64,000 nucleotides of DNA, taken from NCBI GenBank assembly GCA_947377285.1, contig CANCFT010000001.1, positions 124,001 through 188,000 of the forward strand. The letters run 5' to 3'. Origin of the DNA: Bacteriovoracaceae bacterium (GTDB lineage Bacteria; Bdellovibrionota; Bacteriovoracia; Bacteriovoracales; Bacteriovoracaceae). Made by a program: the position numbers and the translations under genes. Each line of letters begins with the position of its first letter. The stretch's first letter is position 1. Under the pieces are notes generated by a model. The model was not told where the DNA came from, searched no databases, and worked only from the letters and a program-made list of their open reading frames with translations. Of this stretch, positions 51,001 through 58,121 are shown piece after piece.

Positions 51001-53549
51001 GAAGTCGTTGAACTAGTCAAGACGGTAGGATCAACCGTAGGAGTACTGTCAGAAATATGAATTGTAATTGGTGCTGTGACGTAAACAGTCCACGTTTGAG
51101 AAGTAATTTCATGCCCATCATTTAAATCAACTCTAAGAAGATTAATTCCAGTTTGAGTACAATCGGGATGAAAGTTTAATAAAGCAATATTATTACTTGT
51201 ATCATTTGTTGCTGTTGCCGTTGAGTTTCCAAAACTAACGAGTGAATTATTCAAATACCATTTAATTGAAACAGTATCTGTTAAGTTTGCATCTGCATAA
51301 AGCATTGAGAGGTTTGCATTATTAAGTCCACAACCCAAACTTGTTCCTGTTAATGTTGGTGTGAATGATACAACCGATGGAGGTGCATTGATGACGAGAT
51401 TGAAAGTATGAGTGTCTGAAGAAGTAACATTACTTGCAGTCACTTTTAAAGTATGAGCACCAGTTGCGATCGCACCACTTGCTAAGTTATAGAAAGGATT
51501 TACTCCGCTCTGAAGAACAATTGTGTTGTCTAATAAAAAACTGTAATTAGCTGAAGGATCCGCAGTCGCAAGGGTGACTCCCAATGTAGCTGAAGTTGTT
51601 GAGTTAAGGTAGATTGGATCTGCCGTTGGTGTGAATGAGTTGATCGCAATAACAATCGAAGGATTGTAAACCGTAATAGTCCAAGTCTTAGTTGTAATTT
51701 CATGGCCGTCATTGACTTCTAATCGAATCGTTTTGACTCCAATATCACTACAGCTAGGTGTATAAGTCGCTTTTGCTAAACTTTGATTAGAGGAGTTAAC
51801 AAGATTAGTTGCACCACTTGTTCCATCAAGAAACCATGTGCTTGTCATCGTTTCACTGTCCGGGTCTGAAATATAAGACTGAAAAATTAATGAAGGCGTA
51901 TTACAATTTAAAGTTGTGCCAGTTAAAGTCGGTGAAAAAGTTAATGGTGAAGGCGGAACAAGTGGAGGTGAATTTTTACGAACAGTAAAAACATGCACAT
52001 CTGAAGAAGTTCCATTAGAAGCGGTAACTGTTAGCTCATAAGTTGCAGCCGCAAGAGTAGAACCAACTAAATCATAAAATGGAGTTGTTCCATTTTGAAG
52101 AGTTGACGTAGCTGCCGTTTGAAGATTTTTTAAAGAAAAATTATAAATAACTCCGACATCTGACGGTGATAGTGAAACAGCAAAAGTTGTTGTTGTTGCA
52201 TTTGTTAAAATTGTTGGACTTGCAGTTGGTGAAAAACTTGAAATGTGTATTGCCACTGGAGTAACTACTGATATGGCCCAAGTGACAGTAGTCGATTCAA
52301 ATCCATCACTCACTAAAACTTTAACAACTCTATTTCCTGAAATAGAGCAGCTTGGGTTAAAAATTGCTGAAGCATGGTTTCCAGAGTTACCTGGAGTGAT
52401 ATAGGTAGAAGTTGCTTCGTCTACAGTCCAAGTATAGGACAATGTATCCGAGTTTAAATCAAACATGTCTGCATAAAGAGTAATGGGAGCAGATCCACAA
52501 CTTAAAGTTGTCCCTGACAAAGCAGGAGAGTAAGCCGTGGCAGTCGGTGGTGAATTCTTTCGAATATTAAAAGTATGAGAGTCGGTAGAGTTTGCATTAC
52601 TTGCAATGACTTTTAAAGTGTGATTTCCAGGGCTCAATGCTGAACCTAAAATATTTGTATATGACCGAGAGTCGTTTTGGACAGGTATTGTATTATCTAA
52701 AATAAAATTAAACATTGCCGTCGAGTCGGCATTTTGAAGTGTCACACCAAAAGTTGCACTGGTTACACCAGTTAGTACTGTTGGGTCAGTTGTCGGAATT
52801 GAATCAGAAATATGGATCGTTATTGGTGCAATGACATTAATGGTCCATGTCTTGGTGGTAATTTCATGACCATCATCTAAGTCCAAACGAATAAAATTAA
52901 TTCCATTTAAGGTACAATCTGGATGAATGTTTAATAAAGCAACATGGTTTGCGGGATCGTTCGTGACTGTCGCATTTGTATTTCCAAAATTGACTTGATT
53001 ATTATTTAGATACCATTTAATAGTCACAGAGTCAGAAACGTCTGCATCAGAATAGATTACAGAAAGATTTGAATTATTTACTGCACATGCCAGTGTTGTA
53101 CCTGTGAGGGTTGGTGTGAAAGAAGTGACAACAGTAGGTGAGTTAACATTTATATTAAATGTATGATGGTCTGTTGAGATTGAGTTCGTTGCAGTTACAA
53201 CTAAAACATGTGAGCCTGGGGTTAATGAACTAGTTGAAAGGTTATAAAATGGATTAATACCACTTTGAAGAGCGATATTATTATCTAAAAGAAAAGTATA
53301 GTTAATAGAAGAATCAGTTTCAGCTAAAGTAATACCAAAAGTTTCTGTAACATTAGATGCAAGATTTACTGGATCAAGGGCCGGAGTAAAAGTACTGATT
53401 GAAACATGAACTGGGTTAACTACACTATCAGGTGTAACGACAGCATCTAATCCACCAAATTTTCCGCCGGAGGCTTTACATGAAACTAATACAAGCAGCA
53501 TTATATTGAATGCCCACTTGATTAGAAATTTTAATTTAGAAACCTTCAT
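45045..53549 (-). CDS. Giant repetitive lipoprotein: Ig-like super-repeats and NHL-type C-terminal region
   Basis: About 2834 residues. A lipoprotein signal ends at Cys24 (MLLVLVSC). Residues 48-1985 hold ten units of about 195 residues; each has two Ig-like beta domains marked by IxSFTPTxDP, THTFNI and TPTLTG-like strands, DGHEITxxTW. Units fall into types A, B and C repeated three times (period 585 residues), plus a last divergent unit. Nine units carry two Cys in the second domain (about 50-60 residues apart), probably a disulfide; the last lacks them. Residues 1990-2834 have repeated NPRGIAWD, LFIAEESNNRIL, LYVTDSSHCKVKAI and LYIAERDGHDVRMV patterns, typical of NHL-type propellers. ATG at 53549 is chosen over TTG at 53561. 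Likely on the cell surface. Confidence 0.85.
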   Translation of the reverse strand: MKVSKLKFLIKWAFNIMLLVLVSCKASGGKFGGLDAVVTPDSVVNPVHVSISTFTPALDPVNLASNVTETFGITLAETDSSINYTFLLDNNIALQSGINPFYNLSTSSLTPGSHVLVVTATNSISTDHHTFNINVNSPTVVTSFTPTLTGTTLACAVNNSNLSVIYSDADVSDSVTIKWYLNNNQVNFGNTNATVTNDPANHVALLNIHPDCTLNGINFIRLDLDDGHEITTKTWTINVIAPITIHISDSIPTTDPTVLTGVTSATFGVTLQNADSTAMFNFILDNTIPVQNDSRSYTNILGSALSPGNHTLKVIASNANSTDSHTFNIRKNSPPTATAYSPALSGTTLSCGSAPITLYADMFDLNSDTLSYTWTVDEATSTYITPGNSGNHASAIFNPSCSISGNRVVKVLVSDGFESTTVTWAISVVTPVAIHISSFSPTASPTILTNATTTTFAVSLSPSDVGVIYNFSLKNLQTAATSTLQNGTTPFYDLVGSTLAAATYELTVTASNGTSSDVHVFTVRKNSPPLVPPSPLTFSPTLTGTTLNCNTPSLIFQSYISDPDSETMTSTWFLDGTSGATNLVNSSNQSLAKATYTPSCSDIGVKTIRLEVNDGHEITTKTWTITVYNPSIVIAINSFTPTADPIYLNSTTSATLGVTLATADPSANYSFLLDNTIVLQSGVNPFYNLASGAIATGAHTLKVTASNVTSSDTHTFNLVINAPPSVVSFTPTLTGTSLGCGLNNANLSMLYADANLTDTVSIKWYLNNSLVSFGNSTATATNDTSNNIALLNFHPDCTQTGINLLRVDLNDGHEITSQTWTVYVTAPITIHISDSTPTVDPTVLTSSTTSTFGVTLQTADSTANFNFVLDNAISVQNDHRTFYNMSGSSLLAGTHTLKVTASNSNSSDIHTFNIRKNAPPVVSAFSPAATGTSLVCGSAPITLYADMTDANSDTLTYTWFVDDAPSGYLTPGNSGNRAQTTFSPNCAIAGNKVIKVIVSDGYESTTVSWGVAVVTPVTIQIASYSPATTPIIVTNTSTTTFGLSLVTNDVNVTYAFTLKNMTSGITTTLQSGVSPFYDLTGSSLAAGTYQLTAKASNATSNDSHVYSIRKNTAPEVPPTAGSFSPALTGLTMSCGASTQIFQSTITDADSDTMSVTWTLDGSTSASSMVTASTQSLAKVTFTPTCADVGVRTIKVNVNDGFETTTKTWTVTVYNPAIVIAINSYTPTTEPTNVTSNVTSTFGVSLLNADASANYAFLLDNTTTLQTGTNPFYTLSTSSLSAGTHILKVTASNVTSSDTHTFTINVNAPPSIVSFTPTLTGSNLACSLGSVSISALYADANLADSVSIKWYFNNSLISFGNTTATASNDTANNIASLNYHPDCTQTGINSIRLDLNDGHEITSQTWTVYVTAPINILISDTTPTSDPTVLTGTTSATFGVTLVNPDTTANYTFVLDNSTTVQNDHRTYYNLAGSSLSTSTHTLKVTASNATSSATHTFNIRKNAAPTVSAFSPALSGTTVNCGTAPLTLYADMFDANGDTLSYTWYVDDAPSAFITTQNSGNRAQVSFNPSCAISGTRVVKAIVSDGFETVSVTWSITIATPIAVHITSFLPASNPTILTSAQTTTFAVALATSDANVTYSFLLKNLTTAVTTTLQSGSVPFYNLVGSTIAGGLYELTAAATNGSSSDSHVFTVRKNSSPAVPPSGLTFSPALTGTTLNCGSSSQVLQSYISDADNDIMSITWYINGDSTATNLVNSSTQSLAKTTYSPTCLEVGVQTIKVDVFDGYETTSKTWTVTVVNPTIVAINAYSPSTDPINVLSTGSQIFNINATGKAPLAYEWKLDGSVLASSTSDYTTITAASLSTGAHTLVVKVNDSDSNQSKTFNIIKNAPPVLASLSPASTTPKVNINTVINFSGSFSDANGDTMAVTWLLNGTTVQAGNANASVSTVGSSSTLTFTPTAARIGDNTIVLQVSDGKETATQTWTLNVNYFSDICNNMGAGKACTIIGRPGRSSNIIPATNPSATMIRPQFISGYTTAAGTATSSYFFNDDMTHSVWFYNKTAGSISILGQTIGAGVLKAVMGVGQTGTGTTGTAWNDFPLNNPRGIAWDYLNQRLFIAEESNNRILMLDSSGTVTVIMTNVNTNTSVYNSNGTIALNGTYCATPRGLAYNSTTKLLYVACSGSNTVKSIDTTNATPSLWTASIVSGYNASTAGIIVSGSSDGTNAYGGTNMFVAPLGLKLDATNNILYVTDSSHCKVKAINLTATAKTNYFYGAVTLPASSTVTIAGINGANATACTNFTTGGVITAGAITSAPAANAYASARFNGGWLQVELNLSGSTLNGIFVSEYNQSRIAYLNNTAGSVTFGNSIVPSYSMNVIWNGSGNVPGGGTAAYYMPCTSAGGNACYVNTPSGMFAFGNKLYVSDYANFRVRSLDLSTANGTVADDLGFDRKPGYAGNGGTSSENVQFNQPMNLYFEPNSGKLLVSDFYNYKIRALNLNTGRIDSYISNGNGNANTSQADPTALGMQGPRNIVNYQNHIIFGDNQSSNCLYRAWNTLTSTQTIFGVSVYSNAVQTIAGNYINGCGAWNATATTGTDPTARLQNPQGITTDGTNLYFADTNQHCIIKLDVNGNMSTFSGLCGTSGTANGAGLAYTNSSVRFNLPTAVVADPRSPYSTSGNLFILDQTTSTATKIRYINQYSSAVTIFGVTINPGEIKTIYTAADIHGADLAAFDTQICFSSGGDFNYSSNANSNSANHNVICFNRDDQTGTTYTRFGRNPGVYIAHGYTQENQEEEGIAATSISLASPAGLAFDSNGNLYIAERDGHDVRMVKKWW
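48144..53408 (-). repeat. Three tandem 1755-bp super-repeats inside the giant lipoprotein gene
   Basis: Matching points such as GTAATTTCATG occur at 49348, 51103 and 52858, exactly 1755 bases (585 codons) apart. The copies are about 51654-53408, 49899-51653 and 48144-49898. Each codes for units A, B and C. They have diverged at the nucleotide level, so the duplication is not recent. Confidence 0.85.
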
Positions 53550-53564
53550 ATATTTTTCCAACGT

Positions 53565-54125
53565 TTAGAATCCTATTATCAAGCCAACTAAAATATTCAT
53601 TTCAGAGGCACTTGCATCTGAAGCACCTGTATATGTATTCATTTTAACCTCTGTTTTCATTGTATACTTAGGATTGATGTATTTCTCGCAACCTAATGAA
53701 AATCCAAAGCCAGCATAGGATGTCTTGGCAGACTGGAATTGCCTCTGATTAAAGGCAATTCCAACATAGGGTTTATAAAAATCATGGACTTCGATTGATT
53801 TGTTGTTAACTTCGACTTTATCGTTACTTGAAAAGTTTAGTGGAAAATAGTTTACTCCTATTTTGGGGCCATATGCGTAGTCACCACCAATAATACTCGT
53901 CATAGTAAAACTATATCCAAGATTCATTTCAAAGTGATCTTTAAACGAAACTAGATATGACGCCTCATAAGTACCAAGACCTGAAAGTGATACAGTTTTA
54001 CCAGAAACTTTTGCTGAATAAGAATACATCCCAAACATAAGGTCATATTTTCCAGCATAGGAATTAGTACTTAATAAAAAAATGCTGACTGCAATTAAAC
54101 TATGCAGCTTGCGAGTTATTGTCAT
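53565..54125 (-). CDS. Outer-membrane beta-barrel protein, about 186 aa
   Basis: A signal peptide (about 1-24, ending SYAG) is followed by an eight-strand-like pattern of alternating aromatic and polar residues (KYDLMFGMYSYSAKV, HFEMNLGYSFTMTS, KIGVNYFPLNF, YAGFGFSLGCEKYI) ending in Phe (LVGLIIGF), as in small OMPs. It overlaps the 3' end of the motor-like gene; the ATG at 54125 is chosen, and one at 54134 is possible but too close to its AAGGA. It precedes the giant lipoprotein gene by 15 bases and may anchor or export it. The family is not recognised. Confidence 0.75.
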   Translation of the reverse strand: MTITRKLHSLIAVSIFLLSTNSYAGKYDLMFGMYSYSAKVSGKTVSLSGLGTYEASYLVSFKDHFEMNLGYSFTMTSIIGGDYAYGPKIGVNYFPLNFSSNDKVEVNNKSIEVHDFYKPYVGIAFNQRQFQSAKTSYAGFGFSLGCEKYINPKYTMKTEVKMNTYTGASDASASEMNILVGLIIGF

Positions 54126-55824
54126 TATTATCATCTTCCTTATCTTTTTTATTTGTATTATTTTTATTCATACTTTTTGATAACATGAGCTGGTGAAATC
54201 TTTTTCCCATTTCTTCTCTTAATTCAATTTGCTCTTTTGCAGAAACTGGATTTTCATCAAGTTGTTTTAAGTAGCTTGAAAAAAGGTATTTTTTCTTTTC
54301 ATCGAGTTCATTCGTAATTCTTTTCAAGTAATCCCTGGGAGAATTGATAACAACTGTTGCCCAATCAGACAGATCAAATTGAGAAAAAATTTCTTTAAAA
54401 TCTTCTGGTTCAGCTTTTAAAACTGCATAAAATGGAGGTCTGAGATTGTGAATAGGAGATTCTGAACTTAGAGATTCATAAATATCTTCTTCATCTTTTA
54501 TAGAGGTTGTTCTTAAGTAATCAACCAATTCCAAATCTTTTTTATATTCATCTATTGATTTAAAACTAAAGTATGGTTTTAATTGAAGTGTTCGTTCTAC
54601 ATAGTCTGCTAACTTATCTTCATCTTCCATTGCCGAATATTCTTTTGATTCTAAAATACGCGCCCAACCTCCAGGGAATGCTTTTTTTGCTGTAGGAACA
54701 GAAAAGGCTTTAGGCATATGACCTAATATTGTGAAGGATTCTTCGGCCGGAATTTGTTTTAAAAATAATGGAGCTTCATCTCCTAATCGCCATACTTGAA
54801 CTAGTAGTTCTTCCCATTTTTCTGAGCCGGTAGCATTTCGGCTACGAAGCATTTTTTCCACCGCTAAAAAACAATCCATATCTACCGAGGCAGCTTCAAC
54901 ATAACCTCGAAACCATTTTTCAGATCTTCCTCTGAAAAAGACTTTTTGCTGATGTTTTCTTGGCATTTCAAAAACAAATGCTCCAAATGAACTTAAAGAT
55001 TTTTCAGATAATTCTTCTAAGATGAGAAGATCTGAAAGTAATGGAAAAATCGGAGCATTGATAACACCATGAAGTTTTTCTTTTAGCATATCAGCTGCAC
55101 GCAAGCTGTCTTTAAAGTTTATATCTCCGTTTACTTTTGAATTTACTAACCCACTAGCTTGGAAAGTTGATTTTCCTCCACTTGCATGTGCTCTGGCCGG
55201 CATTCCTGCTGTTGCAGATGAACTTGTTGATGCAGGGGCCGAAGCACTTGCTGGAGCACCATGGTGCTTTACTCCAAAACGTAGGATAACAAATAGACCA
55301 CCAAAAGTAATAAGGGCCATACCAGCAATGAAATAGTAAAGAGAGTAGTCTTTCGACTCAGTTGTTGGTTTTGCCACAAAAGCTTTTCTATCAATTGTGA
55401 TGCTATCTCTACCCGGAATTAATTTTAATTGCTCATAGAGTTTTTCTTTTAAATCACTTAATTCAAAATCAGTTGTATTGTTTGGAACTTCAACTTTTAT
55501 AGTTGCTTTTTTAATTCTTGAAAGTAGTAAAACCATTGGGGTATCCAAAACATCCCATTCGTCACCAACTTCATCTTCACTATAGAAATAGGGAAGTTGT
55601 TCACTTTTAACTCCAGCATTTCTTCTAAGAGGTTCTACATCTACATTGACGTAAACTGGCCCTGTCGGAATTCTCTGTTGGAGGAAAGTCATTGCCTGTT
55701 TTGAAATCAACATTTCAACTTCGATAACTTTTGGGTGTTTGCCCATCGCTTGGTCTTGCGCCCAAGAAGCTACAGATGTAAATAAAGTCGAAATTAAAAA
55801 AAGATAAAAAATAATTTTTTTCAT
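54100..55824 (-). CDS. FliF/FliG-like membrane protein (possible motor rotor)
   Basis: A 574-residue protein. A signal peptide (1-22) is followed by a periplasmic domain (about 23-160) with PGRDSITIDRKAF (about 137-149), which resembles the ring-building segment of FliF/YscJ. One transmembrane helix lies at about 161-182, then an Ala/Ser/Pro/Gly-rich linker (about 189-220). The cytoplasmic part (about 225-545) resembles FliG in LLSDLLILEELSE and, near the end, AEPEDFKEIFSQFDLSDWATVVI and FSSYLKQLDENPVSA, the FliG C-terminal domain pattern. An acidic/Asn tail ends it. It starts inside the motB stop (ATGA). The FliF/FliG relationship is my inference from pattern and context, not from a search. 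Confidence 0.6.
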   Translation of the reverse strand: MKKIIFYLFLISTLFTSVASWAQDQAMGKHPKVIEVEMLISKQAMTFLQQRIPTGPVYVNVDVEPLRRNAGVKSEQLPYFYSEDEVGDEWDVLDTPMVLLLSRIKKATIKVEVPNNTTDFELSDLKEKLYEQLKLIPGRDSITIDRKAFVAKPTTESKDYSLYYFIAGMALITFGGLFVILRFGVKHHGAPASASAPASTSSSATAGMPARAHASGGKSTFQASGLVNSKVNGDINFKDSLRAADMLKEKLHGVINAPIFPLLSDLLILEELSEKSLSSFGAFVFEMPRKHQQKVFFRGRSEKWFRGYVEAASVDMDCFLAVEKMLRSRNATGSEKWEELLVQVWRLGDEAPLFLKQIPAEESFTILGHMPKAFSVPTAKKAFPGGWARILESKEYSAMEDEDKLADYVERTLQLKPYFSFKSIDEYKKDLELVDYLRTTSIKDEEDIYESLSSESPIHNLRPPFYAVLKAEPEDFKEIFSQFDLSDWATVVINSPRDYLKRITNELDEKKKYLFSSYLKQLDENPVSAKEQIELREEMGKRFHQLMLSKSMNKNNTNKKDKEDDNNDNNSQAA

Positions 55825-56540
55825 AGTACACTCTGTTCGTTATCGTGCTTAATAATTAAAATAACAGTTCTTGAAATATCTTGAAGTTCAATTCCGGAGA
55901 GCTCTTTTAGTTTTGCAGGAGTCATTAGAGATTGAATTTTATTCATTTCTCCATAGCCAGCTAGTTCTAATTTTTCAAGTGGGATACCAGCTCTTTGTAG
56001 AGTTCTCAAAGCAGCGAGTGCTCTTAGAGCGGAAAGTTCCATATTGTCGAGGTATCGATGTCCATTTTTGACAGGGCGTTTATCTGTAAACGCTTTAATG
56101 CTTATTTTGTATAATCCAGCATAAGGAACAAATTTTTGAGCAAATTCTTTTAATGTTTCTTGTCCTTCAGCATTAGGTTCAATCTCTGCAGTTTTAAAAA
56201 AATTCATTTTATCAAAAGTAACCAACATTCTATCGTCAATTTTAGTAATTTTAGCATTTTTTAATAAATCAAACTTTGGAGCATCATCTAATTTTTTTCC
56301 GAGACCATTTTTTTCATTAATTGGGGGAGTAATCTTTTTATTATCAATTTCAAATATTTTAAAACTAGAGATGAGATGATCATCTAGTTTATCTTTTTGA
56401 TCTTTTTTAAAATCAGTAGAAAAGAAAATAACAAAAAAGCTAAGTAATAATGTAATCATATCACCATAACTAATTGCCCATAGTTCATCATTTTCTTGTT
56501 CTTCGTGTGAATGTTGAGCCAGTTTTTTACTCAATCCCAT
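55821..56540 (-). CDS. MotB-like stator subunit
   Basis: A 239-residue protein with one N-terminal membrane helix containing the ion-binding Asp27 in ISYGDMITLLLSFFVIFFS (about 23-41), as in MotB. The plug-type segment follows, then a C-terminal OmpA-like peptidoglycan-binding domain (about 115-225; FFKTAEIEPNAEGQETL, ELSALRALAALRTLQRAGI, LELAGYG). It anchors to the cell wall and conducts protons or sodium with MotA. It lies 25 bases after motA. It overlaps the FliF/FliG-like gene by four bases. Confidence 0.9.
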   Translation of the reverse strand: MGLSKKLAQHSHEEQENDELWAISYGDMITLLLSFFVIFFSTDFKKDQKDKLDDHLISSFKIFEIDNKKITPPINEKNGLGKKLDDAPKFDLLKNAKITKIDDRMLVTFDKMNFFKTAEIEPNAEGQETLKEFAQKFVPYAGLYKISIKAFTDKRPVKNGHRYLDNMELSALRALAALRTLQRAGIPLEKLELAGYGEMNKIQSLMTPAKLKELSGIELQDISRTVILIIKHDNEQSVL

Positions 56541-56565
56541 ATAATCCCATTTTAAATTTATTCAC

Positions 56566-57372
56566 TTAAGCTGCTTGTGCTTCTTCTTCGTTTTCATTGC
56601 CGGAAGCTTTCATAGCATTCATAAAATTAATTTTTACTTTTTCATCACCTAAATAAGAGTTAAAAGTTTCCTGACACTCAATTAAGTTATAATTTTCTTT
56701 GACCATCAAAACAGTTTTAATGGCAACTTCTACTAATTCTTCATCTGCTTTGAGTTTTTCTAAAATAGCTTCAGAAATTGGGTTTAAGACTAAGTTTGAA
56801 AGTAGAAGTCCATAAAATGTAGCAACAAGTGCAACGGCCATTCTTACGCCGGTTTCTTTTGGGTCAGCTCCGGCCGATATCCCTTTCATTAAATGGATAA
56901 GTCCCAAAACGGTTCCACCTAACCCAAAAGCAGGAGGGTATTTCGCGCATCTTTTTATCCAAGAAGAAATTGATGTTATTGTTTTTTTATAAGCTAAGTA
57001 ACGATCAGCTAATATATCTTCAATTTTTTCTTTATCAAAACCCAATTCGATCATTTCGAAACCGTCTACAACGATTTTATCTTCTATTTTTGATATTTTA
57101 CTGTCAGGAAGGGCTCGTTCTGAAACCGCACGAAAGCATCTTTGAACAAATTTAAGTTTGTTTTTTTTCATTCCAAAAAGATAAGTAATGAAATTTGATA
57201 ACAAAATTTTTGTTTTGATTTTTGGTCTGGTAATTATAAGGACTGATACTGTTCCAAAAAAGACAACTGAAAAAGCAACAAAGTCCCAATAGTTTGAAGC
57301 ACCTTGCTTTAAATGCATGGAGGCGGCCACGAGACCCCCAACGGCAAATAAAAAACCAACTATAAAGTTCAT
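56566..57372 (-). CDS. MotA-like stator subunit
   Basis: A 268-residue membrane protein with four membrane helices (about 2-20, 31-48, 145-165, 178-198). A cytoplasmic loop of about 95 residues (50-143) contains basic and acidic residues (RCFRAVSERALPD, RYLAYKK) of the kind that contact the rotor. The MotA-type prolines are seen in KYPPAFGLGGTVLGL (Pro146/147) and SNLVLNPISEAIL (Pro198). It overlaps the PEGA/TPR lipoprotein gene by four bases. It lacks the long tail of Zorya ZorA, so a defence role is unlikely. Confidence 0.9.
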   Translation of the reverse strand: MNFIVGFLFAVGGLVAASMHLKQGASNYWDFVAFSVVFFGTVSVLIITRPKIKTKILLSNFITYLFGMKKNKLKFVQRCFRAVSERALPDSKISKIEDKIVVDGFEMIELGFDKEKIEDILADRYLAYKKTITSISSWIKRCAKYPPAFGLGGTVLGLIHLMKGISAGADPKETGVRMAVALVATFYGLLLSNLVLNPISEAILEKLKADEELVEVAIKTVLMVKENYNLIECQETFNSYLGDEKVKINFMNAMKASGNENEEEAQAA

Positions 57373-58001
57373 TGCACTTCTCCTGATTGAGATTTAACAA
57401 GATTTTGAATTCTCTCAACAATTATTTTTCTTTCTGCATTTTGCGGATTTAAACTCATGGCACGGTTATAGTTCTTTAGAGCTTTGGCAAATTTCTTTTG
57501 TAGGTAATAAATATTACCTAAGTAATCATAGCCAACGCTAACAGAAGGATACTGTTCAATGAAATTGAGCATCACTGTTTCTGCTTCTGGTAATTGCTTT
57601 GATTGAATAAGTCCATTGGCCCTGGCAATTGCATTGGCTACTTTTTCTTGAGTAATGGATTGCTCGCCTACGTTTTGGACTGTCTCATCTTTTTTAAGTT
57701 GAATATTTACAGAAATATCACTGCCTAGAGTTGACTTCATTAACACAATTTCATTTTCAAGATAGCCATCTTTTTTAATTCTGATTTGTGTATAACGATT
57801 TGTACTTTTATAGACATCACTTTCATTGCTCGTCAGAGGAGTCTTTCCCAAAGAAGTAACTATGCCAGTGGATTCAACAACACTTACTTCTGCGTCACTT
57901 GGAGTTGATTGAAATTTAACTGTTGAAGAAGTCGAACATGCAGATAACAAATTCATTGCAATTAAAAATAGATATAATTTGAGAACCCGAGATTTGAACA
58001 T
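57369..58001 (-). CDS. Lipoprotein with PEGA-like and TPR domains
   Basis: A 210-residue lipoprotein (lipobox LLSAC, Cys about 22). A PEGA-like beta domain (about 28-105; VKFQSTPSDAEVSV, GKTPLTS, IRIKKDGYLEN) is followed by a TPR-type helical part (about 120-205; VSVGYDYLGNIYYLQKKFAKALKNYNRAMSLNP). PEGA domains bind surface or wall polymers, and TPRs serve as docking sites. It is the first gene of the motor-like operon, behind the sigma-28-like promoter, and overlaps motA (ATGA). Confidence 0.88.
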   Translation of the reverse strand: MFKSRVLKLYLFLIAMNLLSACSTSSTVKFQSTPSDAEVSVVESTGIVTSLGKTPLTSNESDVYKSTNRYTQIRIKKDGYLENEIVLMKSTLGSDISVNIQLKKDETVQNVGEQSITQEKVANAIARANGLIQSKQLPEAETVMLNFIEQYPSVSVGYDYLGNIYYLQKKFAKALKNYNRAMSLNPQNAERKIIVERIQNLVKSQSGEVQ

Positions 58002-58044
58002 TTGCTTCTTCCTTGAAGTGACTGACTTAAGAGTATTCAGTTCT

Positions 58045-58072
58045 CTATCGGAGGGATGTCCTTTAAACTTGA
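58045..58072 (-). promoter_or_regulatory. Sigma-28 (FliA)-like promoter
   Basis: On the minus strand, TCAAGTTT (58065-58072) and TCCGATAG (58045-58052) are 12 bases apart. The consensus is TAAAGTTT, 11 bases, GCCGATAA: seven and six of eight bases match, with one extra base of spacing. It lies about 45 bases before the PEGA/TPR lipoprotein start. A 12-base AT palindrome (AATAAATTTATT, 58086-58097) lies just upstream. Confidence 0.5.
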
Positions 58073-58121
58073 TTTTGATCTTGAGAATAAATTTATTTTA
58101 ATTGAGGGGAAAAAAAGTTCA

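Noticed and set aside
45045-53549. The tandem repeats as a CRISPR array or mobile element
   Set aside because: The repeats are in-frame protein repeats of 585 residues, with no short direct repeat-spacer pattern and no transposase gene.
55821-57372. MotA/MotB pair as a Zorya-type defence system
   Set aside because: MotA lacks the long cytoplasmic tail of ZorA, no ZorC/ZorD-type nuclease or helicase is adjacent, and the neighbours look like surface or motor proteins.
58086-58097. AATAAATTTATT palindrome as the terminator of the TauE gene
   Set aside because: The stem consists only of A:T pairs, and the sequence lies next to the sigma-28-like promoter, so an UP element or operator is at least as likely.
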